Below are positions 1 through 12,381 of a DNA stretch of 64,000 nt, piece by piece. Source of the stretch: Crotophaga sulcirostris (lineage: Eukaryota; Chordata; Aves; Cuculiformes; Crotophagidae). The position numbers were made by a program, and so were the translations under genes. The stretch spans positions 232,629 to 296,628 of the forward strand of contig VYZB01000534.1 of NCBI GenBank assembly GCA_013397455.1. Direction: 5' to 3'. Numbering within the stretch: the stretch's first letter is position 1; each line of letters opens with the position of its first letter. The notes under the pieces are model-generated. The model had not been told where the DNA came from and ran no database searches. It saw only the letters and a program-made list of their open reading frames with translations.

Positions 1-1988
1 CCTGACTACTCTCCAGCCACTCCGTCCCTAGTCTATAGCTATGCATGGGATTGTTGTGTCCAAAACAGTCTGTAGCTGTGCAATTATAGACTACCCTGCC
101 TATGTGAGGCAGCAGTACTGCCACACATTCAGCCTTCACTCAGGGTTCTCAGTTTCCATTTGATGTTATTGTGTAAAGCTATAAGTTATAGGGAGCTATA
201 GCAGTCCTTTAATAAAGGTGATTGACCACCACCACGGCATTTATCTAGCCATACTTATTAACTGTGTTGCACTGGTGTTGACTCTTCAAAACTTTAGGTA
301 CACCGGAGAAGATACTCTTCCTCATGATCGACCACAGTATTTCAGCCTTACCTGTGCTTATCCACTGACATTTGCAGCACACCTGTAGACCTACAGACAG
401 TGGACCGGGTGGTGCTGGTTACTTGGGAGTGTGGCGTCGCTCACATCTGCCTACTCCTATTTGGAAAGCAGGGCATAGGATAGGAGACTACTGGGTGCCC
501 AAGGTTTGTTCCAGTATGGAGTTGGCTTATGCTTGTGAGAAGTGGCTGTGGGTCTTATATGTCATGGTAGCTATAATTCCAGATGACAGACTCCACATAC
601 TCTTCATGCAGAGCAGTGGAAAGAAGTTCTGAGCGGGGCTGTTTGAGAAAATTAATGTAATAAAGTAAGTATCGATGTTAATAAGTATTGGCTCAGCTAA
701 TATATTGTGTGCCTCTGCTAATCATAAATTTTCTCTCATTTTAATTACCTATTACGTTTTAAGGATAAATGAATCATTGTTTGAAAATGGGCAAAATTGT
801 CCAGAGAAAGCTAACATTTTTAAAACTACACCTCTCGGCTGGAAATGATGGAAAGAGCAAATAATCAGTAAACTCTGGATTTCTGACGTGTAAAACCAAG
901 TTGGTCTTCTATAATGTAATTTCATAACAACATGAGGCCATTTGGCTGCATGATAAGGACAAGTTATAGATTGTTGTGAGAGATTTCTCCTGGTGAGCTC
1001 TCCAGATTGTATTTCTATACAGGATAGTTTCAGTAGATGTAGCTAAACAACTGCAACCGGAGAACACAAGAGTACCAGAGCAGAGAGAGAAATGGGACAA
1101 GTAAAACACAAACACTGAGACATGACATTTGCTGAAACAAGCACCAGGATCTAAATCTAATATTGTCCAGCTGTACAGAACAGAACAGTGCTAAACCAGT
1201 CCAGAGCTCACATCTGATTGCACAGTGACCTTTTCTCTGTTTGACACAGCAACTTATATGTGAGCTGTGTTACAAACCTGCTGCTGCCTATAAGCATGGA
1301 ACAATGAAATTGCTAACACTAGTTTTGTTATGAGGAGGATGGCACAAGAACCTAAAAGCAGGTTTATTTGGAATATCTAGCTGAAGTTATCCGGTCAGTA
1401 GAAAGGAGGAGAGCTTCAGTTAGCAGAACCATATTCTTTTCCCCCATACAGTGGAGATCACTAGTTGTGTATCTACACTATCAGAGGGAAATGATGGTTG
1501 CATCCATGCAAAAGGTTGGGCAGGACCGATCTTTTGGGCCTTTAAAAGATCTACATGCAAAAGATCAGTGGGCCTTGTAAAAGTGTTTGAAATTCATCCC
1601 CGTTCGAGGAACCGACGCCAGGTGGCACTGCAGAAGGCAAAGAGGATTTGGCAAGTTCTTAAACAACAAATCTTGCCCACCTGGGCAACCTGCGCCTGCA
1701 CCTCCGGGATCCTCTGCCAAATGTAGGGGCACTGCCTTAGTGGCGCTGCCCTGCTAGGGGCCGTCATCAGCTGCGTTATCATTTATCTGAAGTAGCTGTT
1801 CTGGATTAGCAGAGATGAAAAGAAGAGCACATACCATCCAATTTATAAAGGGCTGCATGATTTTATTTTTGAGTGTGCTTGGAAGAAGAGGGCTGCTCAG
1901 TTTTGCTTTGCTGTTACAGGATACATTAACTGTTCACCACATACTCCTGGTTTCTGCCTGCTTTCTGCTGTTTATGTGTACTCTGGTG
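1..1988. other. Intergenic, no gene recognised
   Basis: AT-rich DNA with short chance frames. A patch at about 1595-1775 is richer in GC and CpG than its surroundings (for example CCCCGTTCGAGGAACCGACG) but fits no element I know. Confidence 0.6.
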
Positions 1989-2191
1989 CAGGGGCGTCAA
2001 ACTCACGGCCCACGGGCTGAATCCTGCCCTCCCCCTTGCTTTACCCATCCCAGCACCTTGTTTGTACCCGTTGGCAGCACCGAGCTCCTTGCCCCTGCGC
2101 TCCTGCCAGTGCTGGGCACGTGTGCAGGGTGTGACGCGCGTTACGCTGCAGGAGCAGGAGAACGGCGGGAGCTGTGAGTGTGACACCTCTG
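1989..2191 (+). mobile_element. hAT-type (Charlie-like) non-autonomous DNA transposon, copy 1
   Basis: The element starts CAGGGGCGTCAAACTCACGG, and its other end read inward is CAGAGGTGTCACACTCACAG, giving imperfect terminal inverted repeats of the CAGGGGTGTCAAACTC hAT type. The flanking octamers (CTCTGGTG and ATCTAGAG) match at only 5 of 8 positions, so the target duplication is decayed or absent. It carries no transposase. A second copy lies at 21114-21315 in the opposite direction; by eye they are roughly 90% identical end to end. Confidence 0.75.
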
Positions 2192-5100
2192 ATCTAGAGG
2201 GTTCAAAGTTGTCCAGACACCAAACATCCCTACACACACCCCAGAACATGGGTTCTTCCCAAAGCTTTTCCGCAAACACCACAGCAGGATCTTCACTCTG
2301 CAGGTTCACACTTAATCATCTCAGCTGTTAAAAAGAAAAAAAAAGTGTGATGCAGCAGACGGATGCCTTTCCTTTCTACCGTTGTTCATCTAAGGGAGGA
2401 ATGTGTCATCCCCTCATGACTGGCTCAGAAGCCAAGTCCCTTCCTTTCCTCCCACCAAGTGAAGTGAGGCAGATAGAGCAGAATGAAGGCCGGGAAATGT
2501 TCTATTTACAGTGACACTTCCTCGAAGAAAATACTGGAAGGGGAAAAGGTCTTCCATCTATCTCTACAGCTTGCTTAGGATAACAGATTACTCCATTTCA
2601 TCAGCCAAATCACTACTTTTTGTTAAAAGACAGACTTTGTGCTGATCACTAAACAACACAACAAGACTCGAGACAAGGGGTATATGAATATAATAAAGCA
2701 AGTCATTACACAAAGTGTGTTACTCTCAGCATCTACGAATGCATAGGTCATATTGAAGTATATCTTCAAAGATTCAAAATAGCTATGATCTAGTTTATGT
2801 ATTGTTAATGCCCATCCACTGTATCACCCCCCAGTATGGGAGAAGCAGGGAGGTGATGGTATCCCTCTTTACATGCCCTCTCTTCCAAATCTTCTGAGCA
2901 ATATCTTGGATTTACAAAATATTAGATTGAATGCTTCATAAATTCAGAAGAGGACCGTGAGTTTTCTTGCCCCAGGAATGTGGCTCCTTGAGCTGTTTTG
3001 CCTATGTGCCTGTCACTCTTTTGGCACCAGCCTCCCACATTTCTGAGGGTTTGACTTGACAGACTGCTGTTGGACCACACATGTGCTCTGCATGCTTTTG
3101 CGTTCTTCCTGTCCCTGAAGGCATTAAATATGGAGCAGTCCCATCTGCCATTCAGTTCTTTTGCCACATATAATGCAGAATAACAGGACCCTGTAGCAGC
3201 TGGGGAGGAAAACAGGTTGTGAAGGGAGAATGAGGAAAAAAATAAAATTTGAAGGATTACGATTTGTTCAGAATCCACTGAATTGTCAGTGCTGTTTCTG
3301 CAGGTATCCAGCATTTCAGCTTGTGATATCAGTGATAGTCAGGAGAGACAATAACATTCAGAATTTAATTATCAAGAGAATGTTCTGTTTCAGACACTAC
3401 TAAATGGTTTGCAGATGACAGATCTGACTGTGGAAAATACAAAGCTGTACACCTCCTACCTCTGTTTCCTCAGATGCCTGATAAAATGGTGTGCTTCTTA
3501 GATGGGGTTGCACACTTAAGTCTAACAGCACATCATGTCACAGCCCTTTCAGGATCTGCAGAGGAGATGAATATTTTTTTTTTCCTCCTAGATCGACAAA
3601 TTCCTGAAGTATATGAGACAACATGACACTGTCAGGCATGCCAAAGTAAATACATCAAATCAAAAAGGCACAATATCACATTAGGGTGAATAAGACAAGG
3701 TATGCAGGACACCTGCTTTCACTGCTCTGGTGCATGAGAGCATGAGGTTGAGATGATGACCTTCAGGACATTCTGCAAAATTCAGCTGCTTACCCAACTC
3801 TTTTCTGCAGGTGTGAGGAAGGGTCTTAAGATTTATTGCATATGTTTTGTTGAAGTTGGTAATTTTTTGGTGTGTATAGCTCACCTACAGGAAGAATGAA
3901 AAGTCAAAATGTATCACTGCTTTCAGATGATGAGTTCCATCATGTAAGTTTCCATCATGTAATTCATAGCAACTTGATTTTTACTAAAGGGAAAGATACA
4001 AATCTTTGGGCTATTAAAAAATTGCTATTTGTCTTACATCTTTTTGTACATATTTCTTAGAAACATGAATAAAATTGTAGAAAAGTCTTGATAATATATT
4101 GGAATAGAATCTGTAGGATGATACTTAATATGTTTGTATTTTTACTAATAAGAGAAGTGAGTTTGAATAAAAGCAGAGAATTCAATTGGCTGCTGTTACT
4201 TACACTAATCTGCCAAGTACACAAAAGCAGATGTAAATACCAGAAAAAATCATGAAGCTTAATACAAATAAGGAAATTAATACAAAAACCTAATGTGAAA
4301 ATGCACTACTTGTGATAAACTATATTTTTCCTATTTTGAAAGTGTATCATCCAGTCAAGAGACAGAGTATGTAGCTTAGGTATTTAATTACATGTACCAA
4401 GGAAGGGACATCAAGATATAGAGTACAAGAATATTCATATACTAAAGCCTGCTTGGTTGGGAAAACAAGGCACAAATACTACAGAAATTCTTTGACATTA
4501 CAGCGAGATGATCAGGATCCTTCAGAGTTCACTGCAGAAAAGCACTAAGAAACAGTTAACTTCTACAATATAGAAAATTAACATTAATTTTGGAAAGCTA
4601 TTTTTCACAATTATTCACTCAACCACATCATGGATATGTGGAGGCACATGCCTATTTGACTGGGACATCTCACACAGAATTAAATACACATGACAATTAA
4701 ACAGACCTTAAAACATCTTACGTCAGTATAACTGAAATCAGTTTTAGCACAGCTGTCAGCTGAATAAAGGTTTATTGACAAGGTTTAGTTTATAGTTCAT
4801 GCAAGTTCATTTTACATTGACTTTGCTGTCGTCTGTGCATCATTGCCTCTTCTCTTTTCCAGAATAGGTCTGTTCTTTTCCAGTATCTTTCGTTCTGTAA
4901 GATGCCATCGTAGAGCCTCAGTATTCTTTCCAGTAAACAGAGCGCTGCAGCTCAATAACACTTTTCTCTTGGTTTGTTTGATGAGGTTGAGGTCAGGAAA
5001 CAAAAGGATTTTGTTCTCCCGATACTGGATATTGCATTGCTAGAGTTGCTTTCAGCATTCTATCCTGTTCTCCTATTTCAAACCTAGATGAAATAAAAAC

Positions 5101-5487
5101 ACTCCTGCAAAGTGCTATCTGAGTGCTCAAATTATGTTAATTGGATTTATTCATGTACTACACAGAGAAACTGTGTAAGAGGGAAAAAGAGAACCATATC
5201 ATGTTAATATTAAATTAATATCAAGATTCACCTGTTACGTTAGTGGTGGCTGTCACTAGTAGTACATGTTAAGTAATTCTAAGCAGAGCTATGACTTGAA
5301 CACTTAGTTTAATTCCTCCTCTGTTACATCTATGATTTCACCTTCACACAAACACATGGCAAGGGTCAGTTGAGATGCTTCTTTGACAGGATGTGTATAA
5401 AACAGGTGTGCTATTGTAATCCTTACACTTTTTGTATTGCACTTTTAATCAAGATTTCAATAACTTGTATTTAAAAGACATGCAAAT
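2192..5487. other. Intergenic, no gene recognised
   Basis: AT-rich DNA without recognisable exon, RNA gene or repeat family. A small tandem repeat, TTCCATCATGTAA twice with 15-base period, lies at 3935-3962. Confidence 0.6.
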
Positions 5488-5597
5488 GTGGCACTTGGGG
5501 ACATGGTATAGTGGTGGACTTCACTGTGTTAGGACTCACAGTTGGACTCGATGATCCCAAGGGTCTCTTCCAACCTAAATCATTCTATGATTCTATT
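5488..5597 (+). mobile_element. CR1 LINE, 3' terminal fragment
   Basis: The segment follows the CR1 3' end: GGACTTCACTG..., TTGGACTCGATGATCCCAA, TCTTCCAACCTAAAT, then the terminal octamers ATTCTATG and ATTCTAT. It is strongly 5'-truncated, as is typical of avian CR1. Confidence 0.92.
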
Positions 5598-8500
5598 ACT
5601 TGGTTACAGGTAGTCCCATTCCAGGGTGGCTCAGCCTTACCTCTAGGACTTACAAAGACTTACAGTAATTTTCTTGGATTGTGTGAGTATTGTGTTAGTA
5701 TTTAAGCTAACCAAGACTTGAAGTTTCTCAGTGCAAAGAAATAAAAGCTGCCCTGGGATGTTAGGAAGGAGCACTAACTTGGGCAGAATTGTATTAAGTA
5801 GAATGCCTTAAATCAGGGCAATAACTTGAAGCTGTTTGATCTGTAAAACAAGTCTTATGTATGTGACATACAAATATCTAGATCATAAATCTGTATGATT
5901 GTATGCAGATCAGTGATAAAGGACATATCTTCATGATACAAAGGGAAATAAGATGTATGCTAGGAAAAAGGCTAGAGTGACTAATATCAGCTAAAACATC
6001 ATGTAATAGACTGATATATAGCATGAATTAAAATGCAAGATACAAAATTCTCCTTATAATATAGTTATAACAGAACAAATACTTTAAATGCTGCTCTATA
6101 TATTATTCTCCTTTAAATATTGAATGGACATTCATATAAAATTACGACCAAAAATGAGTACCTGGTTAAAGTGCATGGTCACATTTCCAGTTGTCATTGC
6201 ATTATTATATAAAATGAATTAGCACACTCCATTAGTTTCACCAGTTTGGCACAACTTTCATAATTCCTAGACTTTTTTAACTGCCACAGATGTCTATAGA
6301 ATATTATTCAGGCTAGGCAGCTGCATATCAACTGTAGTGGACAGGACAAAAACTTAAATAATTTTACTGTTTTAAAGTAAAATTATTAAAATTAATTAAA
6401 TTTGTTTCATTCCTATTGTGTTGGATTTCAAGCCTTTTAAAAAGGGTATGACTACTTTTAAAAATACATGCAATAAAAGAAAAATAATACCAGCTTTCTG
6501 TCATGGATGAGGAATTCAATTTTTTTTATCTTGTTAAAAACAATGTTCCAAATAACCATGTTTATTTGTCTTTAAAAAACCACCACTCCCTCAAATGTCA
6601 GTTTATATTTGATAGTACAGGAGTGACCTGACTTTAATGAGAAATTATATTTGATATTAGATACAAAACTAATTGCACATTACATAACAATAGATGTGAT
6701 TATTTCCTACTGTACTGGATAACATAGCTTTTCAAATATAATCCTTTTCAAATATAAGGAAAATAAGGTTATCCATCTGAAACACGGCTGGTCTCAGCCT
6801 TTACCATGGCCCAGCTTACACATTCCTACAACAAAAATATAAATGTTTTAACTAAAAAAGGATTTAGGAATAATATAACAGAAAAAATCAAGGTGCCTTG
6901 GTCCAAGACTTTATAGCAATACCCTGTTATGCCTTTTATTGAGCTTCTGTCACATGAAACTGATCTTAAATCCAATCTCTGGTGATCTAAATATCTATTG
7001 ACTTCTGAAGGAAATAGAAAAATCAGTGCTGACAGCATGAAGTGACTTTGAAAATGGATTTAAGCTGTACTTACCCTGCAGGTTTATACCTCCAGTATTT
7101 AGCTTCTTTCGAGGCAATGCCAGGACAAATATGACAGACTTGGTCTTCTAATCCCAGGTAGTCAAGCAACTCAGGAAAGAATAGTTTTTACATCTTTTTC
7201 TTCTGTAACTGAAGACAGGGAATTCCATGTTCCTAGTGCTAAGTGAAGAAAGTATTTCCCCTGTGCAAGAATCAGAAGTCAGATAGACTTGATTGTGAGA
7301 GTAGGGATGCATTTCTGCAGTAGAAAAAAAATAAATATGATGAGAGGTTTAAAAGCAGTACTTTCCCCTCTCAATAACTAGGGCATCAATATATCACTAA
7401 ACGTATTTACCAAAGACAAAGCCAAAGACTGTAAGAATGTTGACCTGAAATGCCCTTGAATTGACAAAGATTAAATTTGTTGCACAGAGGATGCTGAGAC
7501 AGGTTCACACGTACAAAGAGCTATTAGCAGCAGCAATTATTTGCAGCTCATGGTACACATTAGCTCTCATGTTGAATGTTACTTTTTAGGAAGGGAAGAA
7601 TGGAGGAGAGTGAGAATATCCAGTGGCCAGTTGAAAACAAAGAAGGGATGGAAGATCCTCAGATAGCATCCTCCTCTGGACAGCTGGTACCGCCCACCAT
7701 CCCGCTTTCCCTGCACTAATGCTCCAGGTGACCTCAGGACCTGCCCCAGGCCCTGTCGGTTGTTTCTGCATATGATGATGTCGGTGCTGATTAGGGTGTG
7801 CATTGAGTGCTGTGTGCTGACTGGTTGGTAAGATTTGTGCAGGTATCATCGGGTCCCCTTGGGTCAGCCAGCTGCTGCAACCAAGGGGTGGGAGATGGGG
7901 GCATAAAAAGGTCAGTCTTGGCCAGTGCCGGTCACTCCCCAGGAGAATCTACCACCACCACAGCAGCAGGTTTGCCAGGTTGAGGCTATGGGAATAACAG
8001 CACGAGAACAACAGTGTGGGGCCACCAAGGGAAAAGCATGGAGGCTGTGGGGCAGCCTGGGGGCAGTAGCACTCAGCTGGGAGGGAAAGGCAAGGTCCAA
8101 AAGGGCCGAGAAGAGACCCTTAGCAATAGAAAGGGGAAGGCACCTAAGGCACTGTGCAACACTAGGGAACAGATTATGGAAAATAACACAAGTCACTTCC
8201 AAAATCTCTCTCCACATTGCTGCACATTCTAAGGCTATGAGCATGAAAATTTTTACATCTGCCTCGCATGATATAATATAACTCTTCACAAACCACCCAT
8301 GACATCCTCTACTGCACTGAATTCCCAAGTTCCAAACACAGTCATCCTTCCACGCCCCTCCCAGCCTCAGCCAGAGTTGTACCCTCTTTCTGTCTATCTG
8401 TGGTACAATCTGGATACCACAACGTGTTGTCTTTTCTACCTAGCTTGAGCAAACTTAGCACCTTTACTCAGAGGCATAAAGAACATCTAATACCTGTTTA

Positions 8501-9028
8501 TCTCCTCTAATTATACATTCCTGGAAACATCAAAAAACTATGCAATTTTGTACCAAATTTAAATTCAAGCAATAATCTTGATGCAGAAACGATCCATGGT
8601 ATATACAGCAAACACATGGCAAGACTCCTGCCTTATACTTCCTACCTCTTAAATGAGAGACTGCATCTTTTTGCTTAGGAGTTCTTAATGGATTTTGCTT
8701 CTATTATTTTTCTCTACGCTTTCTTAATCCTTCTTGAATCACTTTCTGAATCTGAACTTTTGGTCTCTGCATCAGCCTGTAATGATGATTTCCACTGTTA
8801 AGTTGTACACTTTGTGAAAAGATGCGAGTTGAGCATTGTTTTGAACTTACTATTGGGTAACGTCATCTGATGTCACCTAGTTCTTGTGACATGAGAAGTA
8901 CAAACTTATTGCTGCGATGCATTATTTTTCCTTATTTTTTACTACCCAGTTATCTGTCACGCAAGCTGAAGTGTCCTAATCTGTCTTCACAAAATCTTCC
9001 ACACTTTAGATCAACCCTGTCATCCTTC
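5598..9028. other. Intergenic, no gene recognised
   Basis: The first 2 kb are strongly AT-rich. From about 7600 to 8400 the GC content rises around the candidate TATA/Inr site, and the frames there (up to 138 codons) have no recognisable similarity and conflict between strands. Confidence 0.55.
7903..7938 (+). promoter_or_regulatory. Candidate TATA plus initiator core promoter
   Basis: An ATAAAAAG box starts at 7903 and a TCACTCC initiator (YYANWYY fit) has its A at 7934, 31 bases downstream, the textbook spacing. The surrounding 300 bases are more GC-rich than the neighbourhood. No gene was recognised downstream. It could be a chance pairing, an LTR promoter or a lncRNA start. Confidence 0.35.
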
Positions 9029-9332
9029 TATCATAGAATCATAAAATCATAGAAAGGTTTGAGTTGGAATGGACCTTAAAGATCATACAGTTCCACCCCC
9101 CTGACATGGGCAGGGACACCTCTCACCAGCCCAGGCTACTCCAGGCCCCATCCAACCTGGCCTTGAACACTTCCAGGGAGGGGACATCCACAACTTCCCT
9201 GGGCAACCTGTGCCAGGGCCTCACCACCCTCATCATGAAGAATTTCTTCCTAATGTCTAATTTAAATCTTCCCCCTTCCAGTTTAAAGACGTTCCCCCTC
9301 CTATCAGTACTTGCCCTTGTAAGACCTTCATC
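9029..9332 (-). mobile_element. CR1 LINE, 3' fragment
   Basis: Read on the + strand it starts with the reverse-complemented octamers (CATAGAATCATAAAATCATAG) and continues with GAGTTGGAATGGACCTTAAAG, the GGGCAGGGACACCTC block and the CCATCCAACCTGGCCTTGAA block of CR1, ending in the CCCCCTCCTATCAGTACTTG region. The reading frame remnants encode the CR1 polymerase C-terminus only in pieces. Confidence 0.93.
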
Positions 9333-11780
9333 TATACACTTTGAGAATTACTACTTTTTGTTTTGAATCTTCATGCTATTGCCAGTTGATGTCTCCTGTC
9401 TGTTGTGCTAAAGGAAACTGTGATTATTCTCTGTCTTATCCATGCAGATGCATCATATATTTTTATTTATTTTATTCTGGTCAGCACTGACAACCCAGCT
9501 CTTCATAGTACCTCTTCATAGATAAAAGAGACCAATATTTTAAGAAGTCATAGAAATTTCTAGTTTATTTTCTCAATCTTTGAATGTTAAATAAAAGCTC
9601 ATATAATACAGATTTGTGTTATACTGATTGTGTAACAATGCTATTTGTTACCATTTATTGATTTTTCCATTAGAAGCCTATTCTGAGGCACCCACCATAG
9701 AACCTAATATTATGGTGTTCTTGCTTTCACTGCTTGGAGAGACAAAGCTAGCAGTCTAGCAAATTTCAAAGCATTCTTGAAAGTATTTTTAGTATAATAT
9801 CCTGTGTTAGTGCTGGTTAAACCCTTATTTATGTCCTTTAGCCCATGCTCTTGTAACAAGATACTGAAGAGAGAGCATTTATTTGTCTATTGCTTTCTTG
9901 TCTAATGACAAGTGGGAGGCACTAAGGTTTGGGCATCGAAGGTTTTAAGATTTAATGATTTAAGGTCTACCCTTGTTAAAAATTCAGTGTTGTTTCACCC
10001 CTGAAACTGTTCTACTTGTAAATCCAAAATACAAGAGTATGATTCAAATGGTTTACTCAAAGAATGCTTATTAAAAGACTGAGAAAAATTGTTAATTTAG
10101 AAGAATCAGTAAGCAAAATGTATCTATTCTGAGCTCCAGAACAATTGAGTAGGTGGTTAAAAGTTTGGAAAAATTCATAACAGAAAAACATTTAACTTGC
10201 TTCCCTATGTCTTTCTCTTGGTCATCTATCAATTAAAAAAAAAACCTTTTAGGCAACTTTCAGTCTCAGTATTCTGATCCTCAGACATCTAACATCAACA
10301 AAAAGAAAGAGCCTATGGCCTGTGGTATCCAAAGACCCCCATATTCCAGTTCTTTACACTCTGAATAATTTTGAAGTTGAAGTTGTGAGAGACCTTAGCA
10401 CCCTACCAAAGGTGATAATCAAAGATTCTTCAGAATTTCAATAACATAATTTTGAATCAGAGATATCATTTGAGTGAGGAAAAAAAGGTGTCTACATTTT
10501 TTTAATCACTGTGCTTTTTGCATCTTATAACATTCTTGCCCATCTCTCCACTGTGGGTCCTCTCTGCCCTTCAATAAGCTCTGGACAAATTTCCCAGTTT
10601 CTCCTCAATAAAATCAAAGGATTTAGGGGCCTCTTTGATCTTGCCTGCACCTGGCTGAGCATAAAAGAGCAAATGTTTGGGATCCTGATTTGCATGTCAG
10701 CTACTCTGGTGTGACATATCAAACAGTATCAAGCTCACTTTGCCTTTGAAGCAACAGGATTTGAATTTTTTTCATATTTTAACTAGATATGAACTGACAG
10801 ACTGAAGTCTATCTGTCACAGCAGGGCAATGGTTAGGGTATAAATGTACTAGACCTCCTCTTCTTTGTGCTTGGAGCTTCTGTCCTCATTGGCTTTTGGA
10901 ATTCCTTCCAGCAGGGCCTTACCTGAATTAGCACGCAGAGGTGTGCCAGACTTCCTTCTGTGTTATGCCTGAGCCTTGCTGGGAACAGTTCCTAATCCTG
11001 CTTTTTCAGGCCATCGTTTACAGAATTCCTCTTTTCCAAATTGCCTGTGTGAGAGGACAGAGCTCAAGAAAACAAGACACTCTGGCTCTCAGAAATACTA
11101 GGCTAATGACAACTCTTGACTTCTCCTGATTTCCTCCGGTAGCCTTCACTGGCTACAGTCCATGACTTTCCCTCTCTCTGTCCAGGCTTCAGGCTGCTGT
11201 GTTCCACGCTCAGCCTCAGTGACTTCAGCCTTTCTAACATGTATTTGGTTCCTCCTTTTTGCTTTTCTCTGGAAGATAAGATACCAGAACACATCATCTT
11301 CAGCATTTAGAAGCAATGGACCATGGTGGGAAAGGAAGTAGGTAAGAGAAAAACAAATTTTAAACTAATGAAGGTTTTGCACAGGACATAGGTATCTTCA
11401 CATATGGGGAACCTTCTGGTCTATGTCTTCCCTACATCTTTCAGATCTTCCACCTGCTCAGACCCCTAAGGGTCTAGGCAACATGATCAGCTTTCTTAGC
11501 ACGTAATCCAATTACCTCCCTATCAGTGTAGACCAACAGGACACTGGAAGAGAATTAACCCACAAAGATGTTAGTAATTGCATTAGCAGCTCTTTTGTTT
11601 TTCTTTATTAAATGTAGGCATATTTAGTTATGGTAAAGAATACTTGTTAAATTGTTACTTATTTCAGCCAAAGTGCATACAGACATACAAATGTGATGAA
11701 ATTCCAGGCAAGGATTGTTACATTGAGTTTCTTGAAGTGTCTCTGTCCTGTATGGGATCGATTTAAACTTGATAAACATA
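9333..11780. other. Intergenic, no gene recognised
   Basis: AT-rich DNA with only short chance frames. I see no repeat family or RNA gene. Confidence 0.6.
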
Positions 11781-11838
11781 TAAAAATATATATATATGTA
11801 TATATATATATAAATATATGTATATAAATATATATACA
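11781..11838. repeat. AT-rich microsatellite, (TA)n with TG and AA interruptions
   Basis: About 58 bases of alternating TA with occasional TGTA and AAATA interruptions end just before the CR1 copy that starts at 11844. Confidence 0.9.
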
Positions 11839-11843
11839 ACCTC

Positions 11844-12175
11844 CTCTCTACAACTACCTAAAAGGAGGCAGGGATTGGTCTCTTCTCTCAGGTTACCAGT
11901 GACAGAATTAGAGGACATGGACTCAAGCTTCGTCAGGGAACATTTAGGCTTGATATCAGGAAAAAGTTCTTCACTGAAAGGGTGATTAGCCATTGGAATG
12001 CACTGCCCAGGGAGGTGGTGGAGTCGCCATCCCTGGAGGTGTTTAAGGGGAGATTAGATGAGGCACTCAGTGCCATGGTTTAGATGATGGGTTGGTGTTA
12101 GTGTTAGGTTATAGGTTGGACTCAGGATGATCTCAGAGGTCCTTTCCAACCTTGTAATACTGTGATATTGTGATA
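11844..12175 (+). mobile_element. CR1 LINE, 3' fragment
   Basis: It starts in the codons for a TTCTACAACTACCT-like part of the polymerase end, passes through the GGTCTCTTCTCTCAGGTTAC and CTGCCCAGGGAGGTGGTGGA blocks and ends in ACTGTGATATTGTGATA, a variant CR1 octamer tail. The 5' side abuts an AT microsatellite directly. Confidence 0.92.
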
Positions 12176-12351
12176 AAATCACACTCAACTGAGAAAGGAA
12201 TTATGTGGAAAGGTTACAAAAATTTAAATTACAGCCAGGAGAAAAAAAAAAAAGCCTGAATAGTAGGCAGAGCAGTGAAGACACTCTTATTTTGTTGGCA
12301 GTAACACTGTTTTTTAAATGGGTTTCACCAAGCTGTAGTTTGGCTGTATGA

Positions 12352-12381
12352 AATTCAGTTCAGAAATTTCTGAACTGAATT
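12352..12381. repeat. 30-bp perfect palindrome without spacer
   Basis: The arm AATTCAGTTCAGAAA is followed immediately by its exact reverse complement. All 15 pairs match and there is no loop. Pairing stops at the next base on each side. Confidence 0.95.

Noticed and set aside
1926..2309. 127-codon - strand frame, and overlapping + strand frames, resembling frames at 21.0-21.3 kb
   Set aside because: The shared sequence is the hAT-type repeat, so similarity between them is repeat homology, not a gene family.
7912..8328. 138-codon - strand and 118-codon + strand frames
   Set aside because: They overlap on opposite strands, have no recognisable domain, and the + frame lacks an ATG at its stated start. 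Only the core-promoter motifs nearby were kept as a candidate.
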